From Rhexocercosporidium sp. MPI-PUGE-AT-0058 (lineage: Eukaryota; Ascomycota; Leotiomycetes; Helotiales): DNA of 64,000 nt. Below the pieces are notes generated by a model, which saw only the letters and a list, made by a program, of their open reading frames with translations, searched no databases and was not told the origin of the DNA. Position 1 is the stretch's first letter; each line of letters opens with the position of its first letter. The stretch lies in NCBI GenBank assembly GCA_020746875.1, contig JAGTJL010000014.1, positions 1,550,001 to 1,614,000 on the forward strand, written 5' to 3'. Shown here one piece after another: positions 48,101-59,397 of this stretch. Both the position numbers and the translations under genes were made by a program.

Positions 48101-48289
48101 GAGCTGTGACCCAGGCTGGCCGAGGGGATGGCCTGACTGCACACAAATGAGGAGAAGTTGAGGCATTTGGTAAGACATACAGTAAGTCAACAGTGTTGGA
48201 GTCCAAGTGGGTGGGTTGTGTCAACCAGCTTCCAGAGAGTAGCATCTACACAGTTTATCTATGTATCTTTTACTCCACCCACACGTAGT
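39189..48289. other. About 9 kb with no recognisable gene
   Basis: Reading frames are short on both strands. The longest, 41914-42453 (179 codons) and 43206-43670 (154 codons), have no domain and no coding bias that I can see. There is no AT-rich RIP tract and no transposon end. Minor features are a GGTCAT repeat at about 44049-44073 and pyrimidine-rich tracts near 47200-47350. The 39-41 kb end must hold the promoter and leader of the Zn2Cys6 gene. The rest could be long regulatory sequence or non-coding RNA genes. Confidence 0.5.
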
Positions 48290-50355
48290 CTACAACTTAG
48301 CTCTTGGTTTTGCCAATGTTCTGGAGTACTCCTCCCTCAACACCCTTCTCAGTATTTTTCCACTGGGACTCTTCGGAATACTCTCCACAAACTTAACACC
48401 AATAAGCCATTTACCCTTCCCCTTCTTGACTCTAACATACTCCATCAACAACTCTCCAGCCCCTTCCAACTTCTCCCCTTCATCATCCTCGTTTACATGT
48501 CTCAAAACAACAAACGCAAACGGTCTTTCGCCAGCATAAGCATCCGGAACTCCAATCACAGCACAATCCTCCACCATCTCATGACCTAACAACAGATCCT
48601 CGAGCTCTGCTGGTGCTACTTGAACTCCTTTTACTTTGATCATTTCTTTGATACGGTCATGGATCACGATGCAGCCTTCGGCATCGATGGATCCGATATC
48701 ACCTGTGTGGAGGAAACCTTCACTGTCGAAAGCGGAAGATGTTGCTGTTGGATTGTTCAAGTAGCCTGGGAATATTTGGGGACCTTTTGCTAGGATCTAG
48801 TGTTGGTGTTAGCTCTTTATCTGAGCGTTTTATAGTTGTTTGAAGGTAGTGTTAGGAAGTTGTAGTTAACTTTTAGGCTCCTTCAGTTAAGTTAGACTTA
48901 CCTCTCCCTGTTCGCCAACACCAACCAACTTTCCTTCATTATCCACTACTTTAACCACTGTATTTGCAACCAATGTCCCACCCGTTCTTGCATATTTGAA
49001 AGCGTGCTTGTCAAGAGGGTGTGTAGTGATGCATCCTGTACTTTCAGTCATACCATATCCTTGCTTGAATCCTCTACCGGGGAATTTCTTCTCCAGAAGC
49101 TGTAACACTTCCTCGCCTAGGAAAGACAAGTCAGCAGATAGCATCAATAATATAGAAATTCGTCGATCTTCTCTCCGGATGTTTTCATTAGGATATAGGA
49201 TATGGGTGTTGTAGAATTTGGCTCGCTTACTGATTGGTGCTGCACCAGATGCAAACCTCTTGATGCAAGAGAGATCGTAGTCCTTGACGATGGGGTCATT
49301 TACCAGACGAATGATTATTGGGGGTACTACTTGCACTTCGGCAATCTGATACCGTTCTATGGTTGATAGCAGGCCTTTCATCGTGAATTGAGGTAGGATC
49401 ACCACTTCCGCGCCAATGACGAAAGGCAGAACTAGCATTTTTACAACGCCAGTTACTATGTATCGTATTAGCGATGTGAAGATATCTGGAAGAGCGCTAA
49501 CTTGCTGTGATAAAATGGAAGGAGACCCAGGACAGTCTTGTGGTCTGATGATGTGGTGGGGATGAGTTGAAGACACTGCGCAATGATGTTTTGATGAGAT
49601 ATTTTGACCTGCAATCCTACTTTAGCCCGTGCAGATTTTGCAACATGGAGAAAATAATCATATCTTACGGCTTTGGGTAAACCAGTAGTTCCACTACTGA
49701 AACACAGAAGTGCACAGACTTCACTGTTTTTCTTTCCTTGCGGTATCTCCCACACTTCCGTCTGACTTGTTCCTTGTCCCTCTTGGATGATATCTCCCAG
49801 CGACTTCACACCAGCCACATCTCCTTCTCCAGATGCTTCATCAGTCTCGATGATACAATCGTCTTTCCTACCCAGCCTTTTCAAAGCTCCTCTCACCACA
49901 CTCGCAGTTTCACTAGGACAAAGCACCAATTTACAATCCACAGTCTTGAAGACATGCATCATCTCATCTTCATTGAATCCCGGAGAGCTCAAAGCAGGAA
50001 CTCCCCCAGCTCGCATAATCCCATACATGATTGCAGGGTACTGGATGGCGTTTGGTGAACATATCGATACGACATCTCCCGGTTGGAGACCATGTTTGCG
50101 AGTCAAGGCTGTGGAAATGTTGCTCGCAAGAGTCTGGATTTCGGAATGATCTAGACGGGAGAGTGTGAACGTGTTGGTATATCCTTTTGGCGTAGAGCCG
50201 ATTTTGGACGGGAAGTACTGATTGGTGTTTGAGAATAGGAAGGAATAGATTGTCAGGTCGGTTGGGACTGGTGGAGATATTAGGGATGGCTGCACGGTGT
50301 AGAGCTTGAGAGCTCACTTACTATGTAGATCTGGATGTGATGATTTGAATAACAT
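48290..50355 (-). CDS. Acyl-CoA / 4-coumarate-CoA ligase-like enzyme, peroxisomal
   Basis: Six exons give 560 residues: 50322-50355, 49669-50267, 49506-49608, 49231-49455, 48902-49116, 48290-48796. It is an ANL-superfamily adenylating enzyme that activates a carboxylic acid with ATP and joins it to CoA. Motifs are CFSSGTTGLPKAV (nucleotide-binding loop), GYGMTEST, HTGDIG, the hinge region DRIKEMIKVKGVQVAPAELE, and the catalytic lysine block PKSPSGKILRR. The protein ends AKL, a type 1 peroxisomal targeting signal, so a peroxisomal site is likely. The start MLFKSSHPDLH/IPTDLTIY is reached by a 54-bp intron and fits the family. Intron 3 is GC-AG (GCAAGT donor). Intron 2 is 60 bp and has no stop. 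Substrate could be fatty, aryl or secondary-metabolite acids. Confidence 0.92.
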
Positions 50356-51115
50356 CTTGACTTGCCTCTGCTAAAGAAAAAGTCTCGTCGAGTATATAGT
50401 ATCTCGACTTCTTTTTAATAGGGAAGACTAATCTACACATGAGCAGGAGGTACCTAGGATGTCGGCAAACTACCCCGCAGTTCGATAAAGTACCCCACTA
50501 CCCCTATTCAAGCCAAGATCGTCTATATTGTCAACAAACATATTCTCATCTTGAACCTACCTTCATCACCGGTATTGCCCAATACTTTTTCTCTTGTTGT
50601 CTGGCTTATAATCTATAGTCAATGTACAGTTTAGATCATGTAATTTCCGCAGTTCATTGCACCTATCTCGAGCACGCTGTCACTAAACTTTCTTGCGGAC
50701 AGTAGAAAGTCTCAATTACCATAGCTCCTTGACAAGAGACAGCTCTAGGAAATAGAACTGATTGAAAAGCTGATCTATAATCACAAATTGGCTAATTATA
50801 TACTACCAAGAGTTAATCCCATTGTATCACACCTTTCGCGGATTTTTAAGCTTCCGATTGATGATTTCCTTTCTGGTTCAGAAGCTGGTGAAATGCTGCC
50901 GAGCCTAGAACAGTCAGTCAATTATGGCCGGCGCATTGAAATGAGTACTAAGCTATGATGAGACAATCAACAAGCTTCGAAAGAGATTCAGTAGCTTTAC
51001 TTGGTAGGATTTCATATTGGTAGGAACACCAAAGTACTGTCTTGATATACTCTACGACCCACAATCTTCTACATGATCATACTTCCACTGATATACTCCG
51101 AATCCTAAGTCTCCT
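50356..51115. other. Intergenic, no gene seen
   Basis: Promoter side of the ligase gene and 3' flank of the acetyltransferase gene. Mildly AT-rich, with no frame of interest. Confidence 0.5.
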
Positions 51116-51931
51116 TTATTTCGGCGGGTTGCGATCATCAATCGGAGTGATCTGATGGGAAAGATGCATCGGATCCATCGCCAAACAAAACCATTTACTA
51201 TAACCCACCCGACGAAAGCCAAACGATCTGTAAAACCGAACGGCATTGTCATAAACCCTCCTCGCAACATCCACCTGTTCTTCCGACGACATACTATCAA
51301 GAATCGCATCATCCAAGTCCGAAGGAATAGCACCCGGCCTCACAAACATAAACTGGAGACCGCCTTTCGCATTCTTCGCCTTCTTAATCACGGCATTGAA
51401 TAAAATCCGAGCAATACCCTGTCGGCGAAACTCCTTCTCAACCATCAAATAGCTCAGTATCAATACAGTACCTTTATTAAGTTCTTTCCCCCAAGGATAC
51501 ATCATGTGATTGGCTTGTAAAGTGCCATTGTCATTGAAGAGCTGTTGAGTAAACGCCAGTGCGTCCGAATCGCCATCGTTCAGCTCTTGTAGAGACTTAC
51601 TCATGGACTTTGGTTTGAGCCTTTTCAGACGCGCTCGGTCAATGTAGCGCGCTCGCACCTGTCCTACTTCTGTGTCGTTTAGAGTAGTCCACACGTTGAA
51701 CTTTTTGGAGAAGTGCTGTAGTTTCGGACTTGTCGATACTTCGTACTCTAGTTGGATCTCGGGTGGTGGTGTTGGTGGGCAGAGACTGATTGGGGTGATT
51801 GTTGCATTGCATTTTGATGTATGCATATTTTCCTTTTCGGGAGTTGTGTCTTCGAATTGGAATTTGGGGGCGTCGTAAGGGAGAAGTGTGAGATGCTCCA
51901 GCTCGTGGAGAAGCTGTGCTTCGGATGCCAT
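51116..51931 (-). CDS. GNAT-family N-acetyltransferase
   Basis: One uninterrupted frame of 271 residues. The GCN5-related domain occupies the middle and end: GTVLILSYLMVEKEFRRQGIARILF contains the acetyl-CoA-binding motif A (RRQGIA, about residues 172-177), and NAVRFYRSFGFRRVGYSKWF is the usual C-terminal helix-strand. The first ~85 residues are poorly conserved in appearance. It should transfer acetyl from acetyl-CoA to an amine; the substrate is unknown. A proline-rich stretch (CPPTPPPE) lies near residue 52. No signal peptide or targeting motif is obvious. Confidence 0.88.
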   Translation of the reverse strand: MASEAQLLHELEHLTLLPYDAPKFQFEDTTPEKENMHTSKCNATITPISLCPPTPPPEIQLEYEVSTSPKLQHFSKKFNVWTTLNDTEVGQVRARYIDRARLKRLKPKSMSKSLQELNDGDSDALAFTQQLFNDNGTLQANHMMYPWGKELNKGTVLILSYLMVEKEFRRQGIARILFNAVIKKAKNAKGGLQFMFVRPGAIPSDLDDAILDSMSSEEQVDVARRVYDNAVRFYRSFGFRRVGYSKWFCLAMDPMHLSHQITPIDDRNPPK

Positions 51932-53500
51932 TGTCGTTGTGAGTAGAGATACAATATCAGATTTTCTGCTAGCACAAAGAGAAAATGATTTGATTTCGAG
52001 AATTAAGAATCTGCGCGCCCTTAAGTCCCGTCGCGCTCGTGGAATTTATTGGATTCTGGACAGAAGCGCGTAGATTGAATTCTGGACTAAGCGAATCATT
52101 TTCGGACAAGTGATGAAAGGCTTCCGCCATTCACTCAGCAACTAAGCTCATGTTTTCACTTAAAATTGACCTAGTAGTAGTAGGTTACCACAAATGTCAT
52201 TAGCCTGCAAAGTGTAACTAAGGGTAGAAGTATATGTCGTTTCTCGCTTACGAAGTTAGCGATATTTGTTTCGGCTAATTACCTCGACCTTCATTCATTC
52301 ACCTAGGAGAGAAACTTGCCCTCCAGGGCATGGGGTTGCGGAATTCCATCTATTACTATACATCGTTACAATATATTTAGAGAGCGATTTGATAAAATGT
52401 GTTGGGATACTTCATGATCTCATTATGTGTAGGTGACCACGGTACTGGGCGTGTCTAAACTAAGTCCAAAATGAACTTGCACCTACCAATCCAAGATCAG
52501 GCTTATTTGCTTTTTCTTTTTTTGTTTGTACAACGCATTCCGCAATCATATTACGACACCTCTTGGGGCTGTATTAGAGCCTCCTCTTGTCATCCTAATC
52601 ACTGCTTGTGAATCGAGTAATGACCACTGTGGCCAGGAATAGTACATCATCTTCCAAGAATCGAACAGCGCATCTATTTTCTCTTAAAGATGTTTAGAAA
52701 TTTCACAGACAGCAGCAGTTTGGCAAATAACTCTCAATTAACAGACAGCAATATCGCCTCCCTTAAACCCCTAACAGTCCAATCCCCTCACCTAGAAATA
52801 CCCACGACCAATCAACCTCAACCCTCCTCCCAATCAGTAGGTGCATACCCTCAGCCAATGCATGCGAAAACTCAACGTAATAATTCGGTTTCTTCACATC
52901 CTACGGATGCCGCTTTGGGATGAGATTACGCGGAATATGTCGTAGGAGAGGAAGGAGAGTGAGGTTGGTGCGTTTGTTTTCTGGTATGGTTTTTAATTGT
53001 GAAAAAGGCTGAAGTATCGTCGTTGAGGGTTTGTGTATGTGAAGATGGAGGATTGGTTTCGTGGGAAGCCATCTCTGCTGCGGGGTTCATTGTACTTCTG
53101 AGCTCGCTATAGAATATAAAGTTGTTGTAGTTCAACTGTGACTCAAAACATTAGTGCGAAGAAAGTTCGGGACGGTCCTAATGCTAGGTCCCGAAAAGGG
53201 TACCTCTGGATACGATCTAGCGCTCCTGCCCTGTGAAGTACGTCACTTGATTAAAATTTTGTATCCGACACTATTTTGGACAATTTTTATATATCTTCTT
53301 GCCTTTCATTGTGGTTTTTACTAACGCAGGGAAAAGTTAAACTAAAACAAACTTACAGCTCCACATCCAACTGCTGTGTTGGATCCGTCAGGGAAGCAAG
53401 CCAATATCCAAAGCCTCTCCAACGTCACTCCACCCTGCACCGTCTCCCAAACCTGATCCAAACCCTCCTCCGATACTTCCCAGCTACATGCTTATTCCTT
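51932..53500. other. Intergenic with two small unassigned frames
   Basis: A 77-codon frame at 52690-52923 on the plus strand (MFRNFTDSSSLANNSQ, serine/asparagine/proline-rich) and a 69-codon one at 52926-53135 on the minus strand have no domain. Either could be a small protein, but I see no other support. Confidence 0.35.
52690..52923 (+). CDS. Small hypothetical protein, low confidence
   Basis: A frame of 77 codons, rich in serine, proline, asparagine and glutamine, starting MFRNFTDSS. It has no recognised domain, signal peptide or membrane segment. A disordered small protein would look like this, but so would chance. Confidence 0.2.
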   Translation: MFRNFTDSSSLANNSQLTDSNIASLKPLTVQSPHLEIPTTNQPQPSSQSVGAYPQPMHAKTQRNNSVSSHPTDAALG

Positions 53501-54679
53501 TCAACCTTTTGATTTATCCACATCCTCAACCACAGCTTTCTTCTTCCCAGCTCCTTTACGTTCCCCATTGAGCTCCCTCAACATCGCCTTTCTCTCCCGC
53601 TTAATAACGACCCGATTTTCCCGAAACACCTCGAACTTCTCCCAATAACCCTTCCACTCCTTTAAATCCTCAAAGCTCGAGTACGAAGACACAATCACTT
53701 CGATAGCTTCGTCGTACCATGCCTCGCCTTTGTTGTGTGGGTTCGGGAGGAGGTAGATTGGCGTGATTTCCTCGTTGTGGTACAGATGGGAGGCTTCGTA
53801 GTCTTTGCGACGTTGGTGAACGGGAGAGTAGATGGATTTGTCGGCTGTATTGAAGATGTGGTTAACTTTTGTCTGATTTAAAACCTATCTTTGCTGCTGC
53901 TTCGAGGTATAGATTTACAGGACATACCCAATGTATCATAAACCTCCGAATTCAAAAACACCACAAACGTGCTATCCCCACTCAAGAAGTACTTCGGACC
54001 CAGCCAGTCCCCAACACGATGATGCAGAAAATCCTCTTTGCAGTTCGTCTCATGCTCAAAGCCTTCTCCAGGGCAATTCAGGTTGTCTTGGCAGACACGA
54101 GTTAGGAGGGGAAGCTGCTGCGGGTGGAATTGCCTGAGGACTGCGTATTGGCCGGAGCTGGTTAGACCAAAAGATGTTAGGTCAACAATGTTAGAGTATT
54201 GGGCGATGATAAAGAAAACATCGAATGGGAGGATGGCACCTGTTTGTATGGGCTTGGGCTGAGGTTTGCTTGGAGCTGCTGTGGGAGCATGGGTTAGGAA
54301 GTGCATTGTTAACTTCATCTTTCGAGAAGAGGAGGTAATAACTTTTTGTCTTCTTTGGCCCTCTTTCTGTGATCTTTTTACATCCACTCTGCCTGCTTGT
54401 CTTGGAAACCTTGGACCTAGTTCCGTGATGTGCTGGCTGTTGGAATGGGTTTGTGGTCTTGGTTGCTGGCCCGGGGGGTTGAACTTCTGCGGTAACTGGT
54501 GTGCCGTACTTCGAGGAAGAGCTTTCAACTTCGAGCTTCAGTTTCTTGCCTTTCCATGCTTGGTACAAAGTTGCCCAGCCTGGACACTGACGTATCTGGT
54601 CCGAATAATCCACCGCGACGTCCCTGCAAGTCGTGGGAATTGGACGGGGACCCCGTTTCTTGGTCGGACAAATATGCAT
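53501..54679 (-). CDS. F-box-like protein
   Basis: Three exons give 350 residues: 54343-54679, 53928-54278, 53501-53865. The first exon (MHICPTKKRG, CRDVAVDYSDQIRQCPGW) is basic. The second holds an F-box-like motif, ILPFDVFFIIAQYSNIVDLTSFGLTSS, at about residues 128-154. The third ends in a lysine-rich tail (KGAGKKKAVVEDVDKSKG). F-box proteins select substrates for SCF ubiquitin ligases, which is inferred here from the motif only. Intron 2 (donor GTATGT, acceptor AAAAG) keeps the frame. Intron 1 uses an unusual donor, GTTATT, but its branch-like CTAAC and acceptor CACAG are good and the phase fits. If it is not real, the gene could start at ATG 54318 (MKLTMHF), which is in the frame of exon 2. 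Confidence 0.6.
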
Positions 54680-55144
54680 CTTGACTGCAGATTGATTTTC
54701 AGGGGTTGTTGTGTATTCAGAAGAAACAGAATTAGGCTTCGAGTTCACTTTATTGAACTTCACGCGTCAGGCCCCTACCGTTGTGGTGAGCTGGAGGCAC
54801 CCTTCGATTAGTGGCAGGCTAGTTCCAGTGACCAGTGACCAGTGTCTAGGAGAACAACAGAATTCAGAGGCTCTTGAGTGTCAGTATGAAGAGCCTGTGA
54901 AGGCCAAATACCAAGGTCTTGCATTTCATAAGAGTGCCTAGACTTGTCTTATTGAGTCTGTATGTAGTTACTTTCTTGCGAACTTCAAGGAGACCTTCCA
55001 CGAGCAGGCAGCCAAAAGGATGGCGATCCTACCCAATCCTCAGTTACTCGTCTGTACCAAACTTCCTGACTGGATGATATCATCTCGAACTTCACAATCC
55101 ACACATGAGGTCCAGAACCCATCTCACACCCCCAACCTATCAAC
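54680..55144. other. Intergenic, no gene seen
   Basis: Promoter side of the F-box-like gene and 3' flank of the methyltransferase gene. Contains a direct CCAGTGA repeat (about 54823-54842). Confidence 0.45.
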
Positions 55145-57058
55145 TCACTCCTTAATTCCCACCACCACCAAATTCCTCGGGCTCAACCCATAATCAAAAA
55201 CAGCCTCGACCCAAGCATCACCCACGCCCTCCTGCTCCCTCAGCCACAGCCACCTATCAGTAACAATCAGACTCTCTACCACCCCAGCACTAAATGCCAT
55301 CAAGCTCCACGTGACACTCAATTCCTTCTTCAACGTCCCAAATTTCTCCGAATACTCCTCAATCTGCTCATCCGTAATCCCCTTCATCTGCTCGCCTACC
55401 TTCCCACTCCTCTCAGGATCATTCGCCAACTTATCCAACGCGCCTCTCAGATAAGATTTGAAAGACCCATAGCACCCTTTCCGCAGAGAGCCGATGATAA
55501 CAGGCTCCGTACTCTCCAAGTTGTTCGATGGCTCGCCTGGCTCCTGGTTAGGAGTCAATTTCTTCACGACGCCAAAATCGAGGAAGACTCTTTGCAGCAG
55601 TGCACGATAGAAATGCCGCGTGAAGAAAGAGTCGCTCTCTTTCTCTGTCCAGTTCAATGGTGCTTGAACAGCCATCATACGTGCTGTGATGTTAAGCCTG
55701 ACGCCGTCGCCGTTGTGAGTTGATACTTTCTCGCTCATAGGGAAGCCATGCGGATCGCACACTGTTGATTCCTGACCTGATGCGTTGATTGCGCGTAGGT
55801 TTGGGCGTAGTAGAGGAAGTTTGTATGTTGGTGGGCCGAGACGTTCGGTCATTAGATTGTAGCAGCAGCCCACGATGGCTATGGCGTGGACTGAAGGGTT
55901 GAGGAGAAGAGAGCGAATACCGTGGTGAGAGAGGTTGCCACATGAATGTATCGAGATAGCCATCAGTCTCGTTTCCTTGCTCTTTGAAATCTCCTCAAGC
56001 ACTTCGGGTAATACAGGATTCTCAGAGTCCCCATTCACGACCTGTACCTTGCCAGCCGGAGCAGCGATCTTCATCTTCTCAATCTGCTCCACCACATCCG
56101 ACAAATCCCCATCTTGAACCACATGCTCCACATACTGGATATACCCCTTCCCATCCGCAGGGGTATAAATCGTAGCCAAATCCCTACTCGGCCTCAAATC
56201 AACCTCATTCTCCACCGTCATAGCGCCAGCCTTCGACGATTTCGCCGCCCTCCTCAATGCCTTCCCATTCAGTTGTTCAGCAGGCACCAAATTATCCTGC
56301 TTCATGCGGTAAACCTTCTTATTCCTCATAACCTTCTCCCTCTCGGCTACACCCGCCAGAACATCCATGCTCTTCGCACCAGTGATGTTCAGCTCCTTGC
56401 TCTCCACAGCAACAATATGCTTGTTGTACGGTGGACTCGCTAGCGTGCGGCCGAGATAGTTCTGCCCGCTGCCGAAATCGACATAATGCGTGATCACTTT
56501 GCCTGTATTCGCGCTCACGGAATCCGCGACGCGTACGACGTAGTCGGCGAAATTACTGACCTCGTGCACTTTCTTGGGGATCATTCCTACAGCAACATGT
56601 CTCGGTAATTTGGTGATAGTCTCGCCATCCTCTCTAGCCGCTACGGTCCTCCGTAATGAGTGTTTCCTGATATCTCGGATGTACTTGAGTAGACTCTCAG
56701 GTGGGTCATCGTCTCGTCCTTTCTCTAAGTCGTCACGCATGAGGAAATCGAGAAGATCCATCGAATCACGTGCCATGAGCCAGGAACGCCATTCCGCTGG
56801 GATGACGGTGTGATAGAGAGAGGGTTCTCGCGTGAAGAAATCGAGGATGTGCACGCCGCCGCAGAGGGTTTGGAAGATCGTTGATGCGGCGGAGAATTCG
56901 AGGAGTGACTCGATGTATTCGTCAGCGTTTTTGAAATCACTCGAGAAGGGGAGGGGTGTTGTTGGTGCCATGGTGGGTTTCAGCGATGAGATACGTCTTG
57001 AGGCTCTGAGCAGTTTAAATGGTAAGTGCCAGAGGGTTGGGCGTGGGAGGAAAAGCAT
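55145..57058 (-). CDS. METTL25-family methyltransferase-like protein
   Basis: One uninterrupted frame of 637 residues. The methyltransferase-like core shows THYVDFGSGQNYLGRTLA, the S-adenosylmethionine-binding glycine motif, and HIVAVESKELN. Later come ISIHSCGNLSHHGIRSLL and IVGCCYNLMTE, which are diagnostic of the METTL25/RRNAD1 family. Biochemical knowledge of the family is limited. The first 29 residues (MLFLPRPTLWHLPFKLLRASRRISSLKPT) are basic and hydroxylated, resembling a mitochondrial presequence; alternatively translation starts at Met30 (MAPTTPLPF). A long insertion of about 150 residues between the glycine motif and the cysteine-histidine block is usual in fungal members. Confidence 0.88.
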   Translation of the reverse strand: MLFLPRPTLWHLPFKLLRASRRISSLKPTMAPTTPLPFSSDFKNADEYIESLLEFSAASTIFQTLCGGVHILDFFTREPSLYHTVIPAEWRSWLMARDSMDLLDFLMRDDLEKGRDDDPPESLLKYIRDIRKHSLRRTVAAREDGETITKLPRHVAVGMIPKKVHEVSNFADYVVRVADSVSANTGKVITHYVDFGSGQNYLGRTLASPPYNKHIVAVESKELNITGAKSMDVLAGVAEREKVMRNKKVYRMKQDNLVPAEQLNGKALRRAAKSSKAGAMTVENEVDLRPSRDLATIYTPADGKGYIQYVEHVVQDGDLSDVVEQIEKMKIAAPAGKVQVVNGDSENPVLPEVLEEISKSKETRLMAISIHSCGNLSHHGIRSLLLNPSVHAIAIVGCCYNLMTERLGPPTYKLPLLRPNLRAINASGQESTVCDPHGFPMSEKVSTHNGDGVRLNITARMMAVQAPLNWTEKESDSFFTRHFYRALLQRVFLDFGVVKKLTPNQEPGEPSNNLESTEPVIIGSLRKGCYGSFKSYLRGALDKLANDPERSGKVGEQMKGITDEQIEEYSEKFGTLKKELSVTWSLMAFSAGVVESLIVTDRWLWLREQEGVGDAWVEAVFDYGLSPRNLVVVGIKE

Positions 57059-57626
57059 GGCATTTTGATGATGGGTTTAAGTCGTGGTACTTCTGTAAGA
57101 AATTTTCGGCCCCGCGAAAATTAGCGAGCCCTGAGCTCGAGGCCTGCAAAACAGTTGAGAATATCTCATTTGTCGTTTGTGCTTCACAGGAAGTTACAAG
57201 TTTATACTTACATAGGTGTTCGTTCTAAACAGAGTCGTAGCTTCATGTAGAAAACCTGGGGCCAGGGAAACAAGGTATTTGATATCACGTGATCGCGCTC
57301 ATTCATCTGTACCTAGTGTGGGAATGTCAGTTATAGATCTTGGACAAAAGCGTGTTATAATAGGAATAGTCTTGTAAATTACGCAAAATGGAGCTAAACA
57401 TCAAAGGTATAGAGACTTGCTACTCCCAGACAAATCTCTCCCACAACATCTACCCGCTTCTACTTCATTGCAGCAAACAGAGGACTTTGAACAACCCACT
57501 ACGCAACGATCTCAAGATTCTCTGATAAGATCTTTGCTTGATGTTAGTTACCAATCAACTCATATCATAAAAATTAGCATGGCTGTCCGACTTACCGAAT
57601 GATCATACTCAGCCTTCCCAACCCCA
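57059..57626. other. Intergenic, no secure gene
   Basis: Promoter of the methyltransferase gene and possible leader of a small gene on the plus strand. A 61-codon frame at 57417-57602 has no domain. Confidence 0.4.
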
Positions 57627-58061
57627 ATGAACCCAACTCAACAAACCTCATATTCCCCACCAGATCATCCGCCAGAACCTTCGGCACCCCAAACGATATC
57701 AACATCCCTCTATACTCCTCATAACTACACTGCTCAGCCACGACATCGAGATTCCCCACTTAGACAAGAATATCAGCCACTTCCGAGTCTTGTATACTCT
57801 CTCCCAACCCATAACCACCTTCTCAAGCATGGTATCGTAATTTATAATGATGGACTTAACATATTAGCAAGTATCAACTCAGACGGAAATGAGCGGGAAC
57901 TTTGTGCTATTTGCGACGGGCGTGATGAGTTTGTAGCTTTTGGAGGTAGGAGAGGTGGGTATGAGCATGAGTTCCGTGAAGATGGCGAGTTGGAGGAATG
58001 GGGCTGGGATGGACAGGGAGCGGACGTAGACTTCGACTACAGCTCTTTTGTTGTCGCATGA
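57627..58061 (+). CDS. Small acidic hypothetical protein
   Basis: A 144-residue frame starting MNPTQQTSYSPPDHPPEPS. The first half is proline-rich. The second half is acidic and aromatic (GEYEHEFREDGELEEWGWDG-like) and contains CAICDGRDEF. I do not recognise it. The residue make-up and length are better than expected by chance, but there is no domain, and an upstream exon is possible. Confidence 0.35.
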   Translation: MNPTQQTSYSPPDHPPEPSAPQTISTSLYTPHNYTAQPRHRDSPLRQEYQPLPSLVYSLPTHNHLLKHGIVIYNDGLNILASINSDGNERELCAICDGRDEFVAFGGRRGGYEHEFREDGELEEWGWDGQGADVDFDYSSFVVA

Positions 58062-59397
58062 TACGGTTGACCTTGTGGAGGGTTGGTTTCTTGCTTGCTT
58101 CGGTGTTTGATTGCCTGTGTAGGAACGTGCTGCAGCAATTGTAAGCCTAGAGAGGTGCTTACCTAAAAACTTGCAATGGAAAGATTGTTGATAGGCGAGT
58201 GAAGTTTGGATACATAACCTTACACTAGCTTTAGCGAAGCAAACGGCATTGAAAGCTCGTGGGAATATTGAGGTTTGACTTATTCAGTTGATATTTCTTT
58301 CTGCGGAAGCTGATAGCCCAAGGATAAATCAGAGACCTGAGGATACAAAGGCTAAACAACAAAGTGCTGGAATAACGCGATGAAGAGGAAACTGATGGGA
58401 ATCTCCTTCTTCTCTTTGGGCATGTCTTGGTCATTGGAGTCATCCTCAAGGGGCAGATGACATGGCACTCGCGACACAAAATGCAGCACCCCCAAAGGAT
58501 GTATGTATCCAGCCAGAAAATACTTGAAAGGTCTCCACGACAAATCAGCACATTTACTACGCGGAGAAAAAGGTCCTTGCATCTGATCGATGACCGGAAT
58601 CCCGGATAGCAGATACCTGGATTCATGGGAGTACAGTACAAACTTGCCGGCTGAGGCTAGAACAACATGGCTGGAAGCGGCATGACAAAACAAAACAGCA
58701 GTCCGCGAGGTTGCACAGATAATGCAGATAGAGAAGACTAACAAAGCCAGCCAGCACCTGGCTAGCCTACTCTGACACGGCCCGGCTAGTGGATATCACC
58801 TTTTGGCGTTCAGGCATATGTGAAGAATGAGAGTTGTTGGTGGAAGTTGAAGAAAGTGCCGGTGTCAAAGTGATATAGAAGAAAGACAGAGCAGTGACGT
58901 GTTCAAGGCGACACTGTTGTTATTCTGTCACAAAGTAAATGAGGATCAAAGAGCTAAAGGCATCAAAAGGAAAGAGAGAAACTGGAATCGGCGATGTACC
59001 TGCCGACACGTGATTTAGCTTCCTCTGGCAGGCTTGTGCAACCTCAAGACAGACGCCACAGGACAATCAATTAAAAGCTGAGAACACTCTCTCGAATCAA
59101 CACTCTCAAGACAACCGGCCGTCATCTTTGATCTCTGACTATCGATGGGATTTGATCAACAAACAGAGAACATCACGACTGGCGTCGCCTTCGTGCATGT
59201 CCCCGTTGTTTACGTACGCGCAGCCCAGTCCTGCCCTGCCCGCCAAGCGCAGACCCCTAAACTTCCTCGGAACTCTACCCGATTCCAGGGCTCAGGTCTT
59301 CCCCACGTCCTTCTAGAGCTCTAGAGCTACCAATTACCTAGGTAAGGGCCCAACAAAGACAAAGTCACGGCCCCTAGGAATTAGGAATTAGGAAATC
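58062..59397. other. Intergenic, upstream of the histidine kinase gene
   Basis: No gene is supported. Frames on the minus strand at 58231-58744 look like chance. The last few hundred bases hold the promoter of the histidine kinase. A short direct repeat, GAATTAGGAATTAGGAA, sits just before its ATG (59377-59393). Confidence 0.5.
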
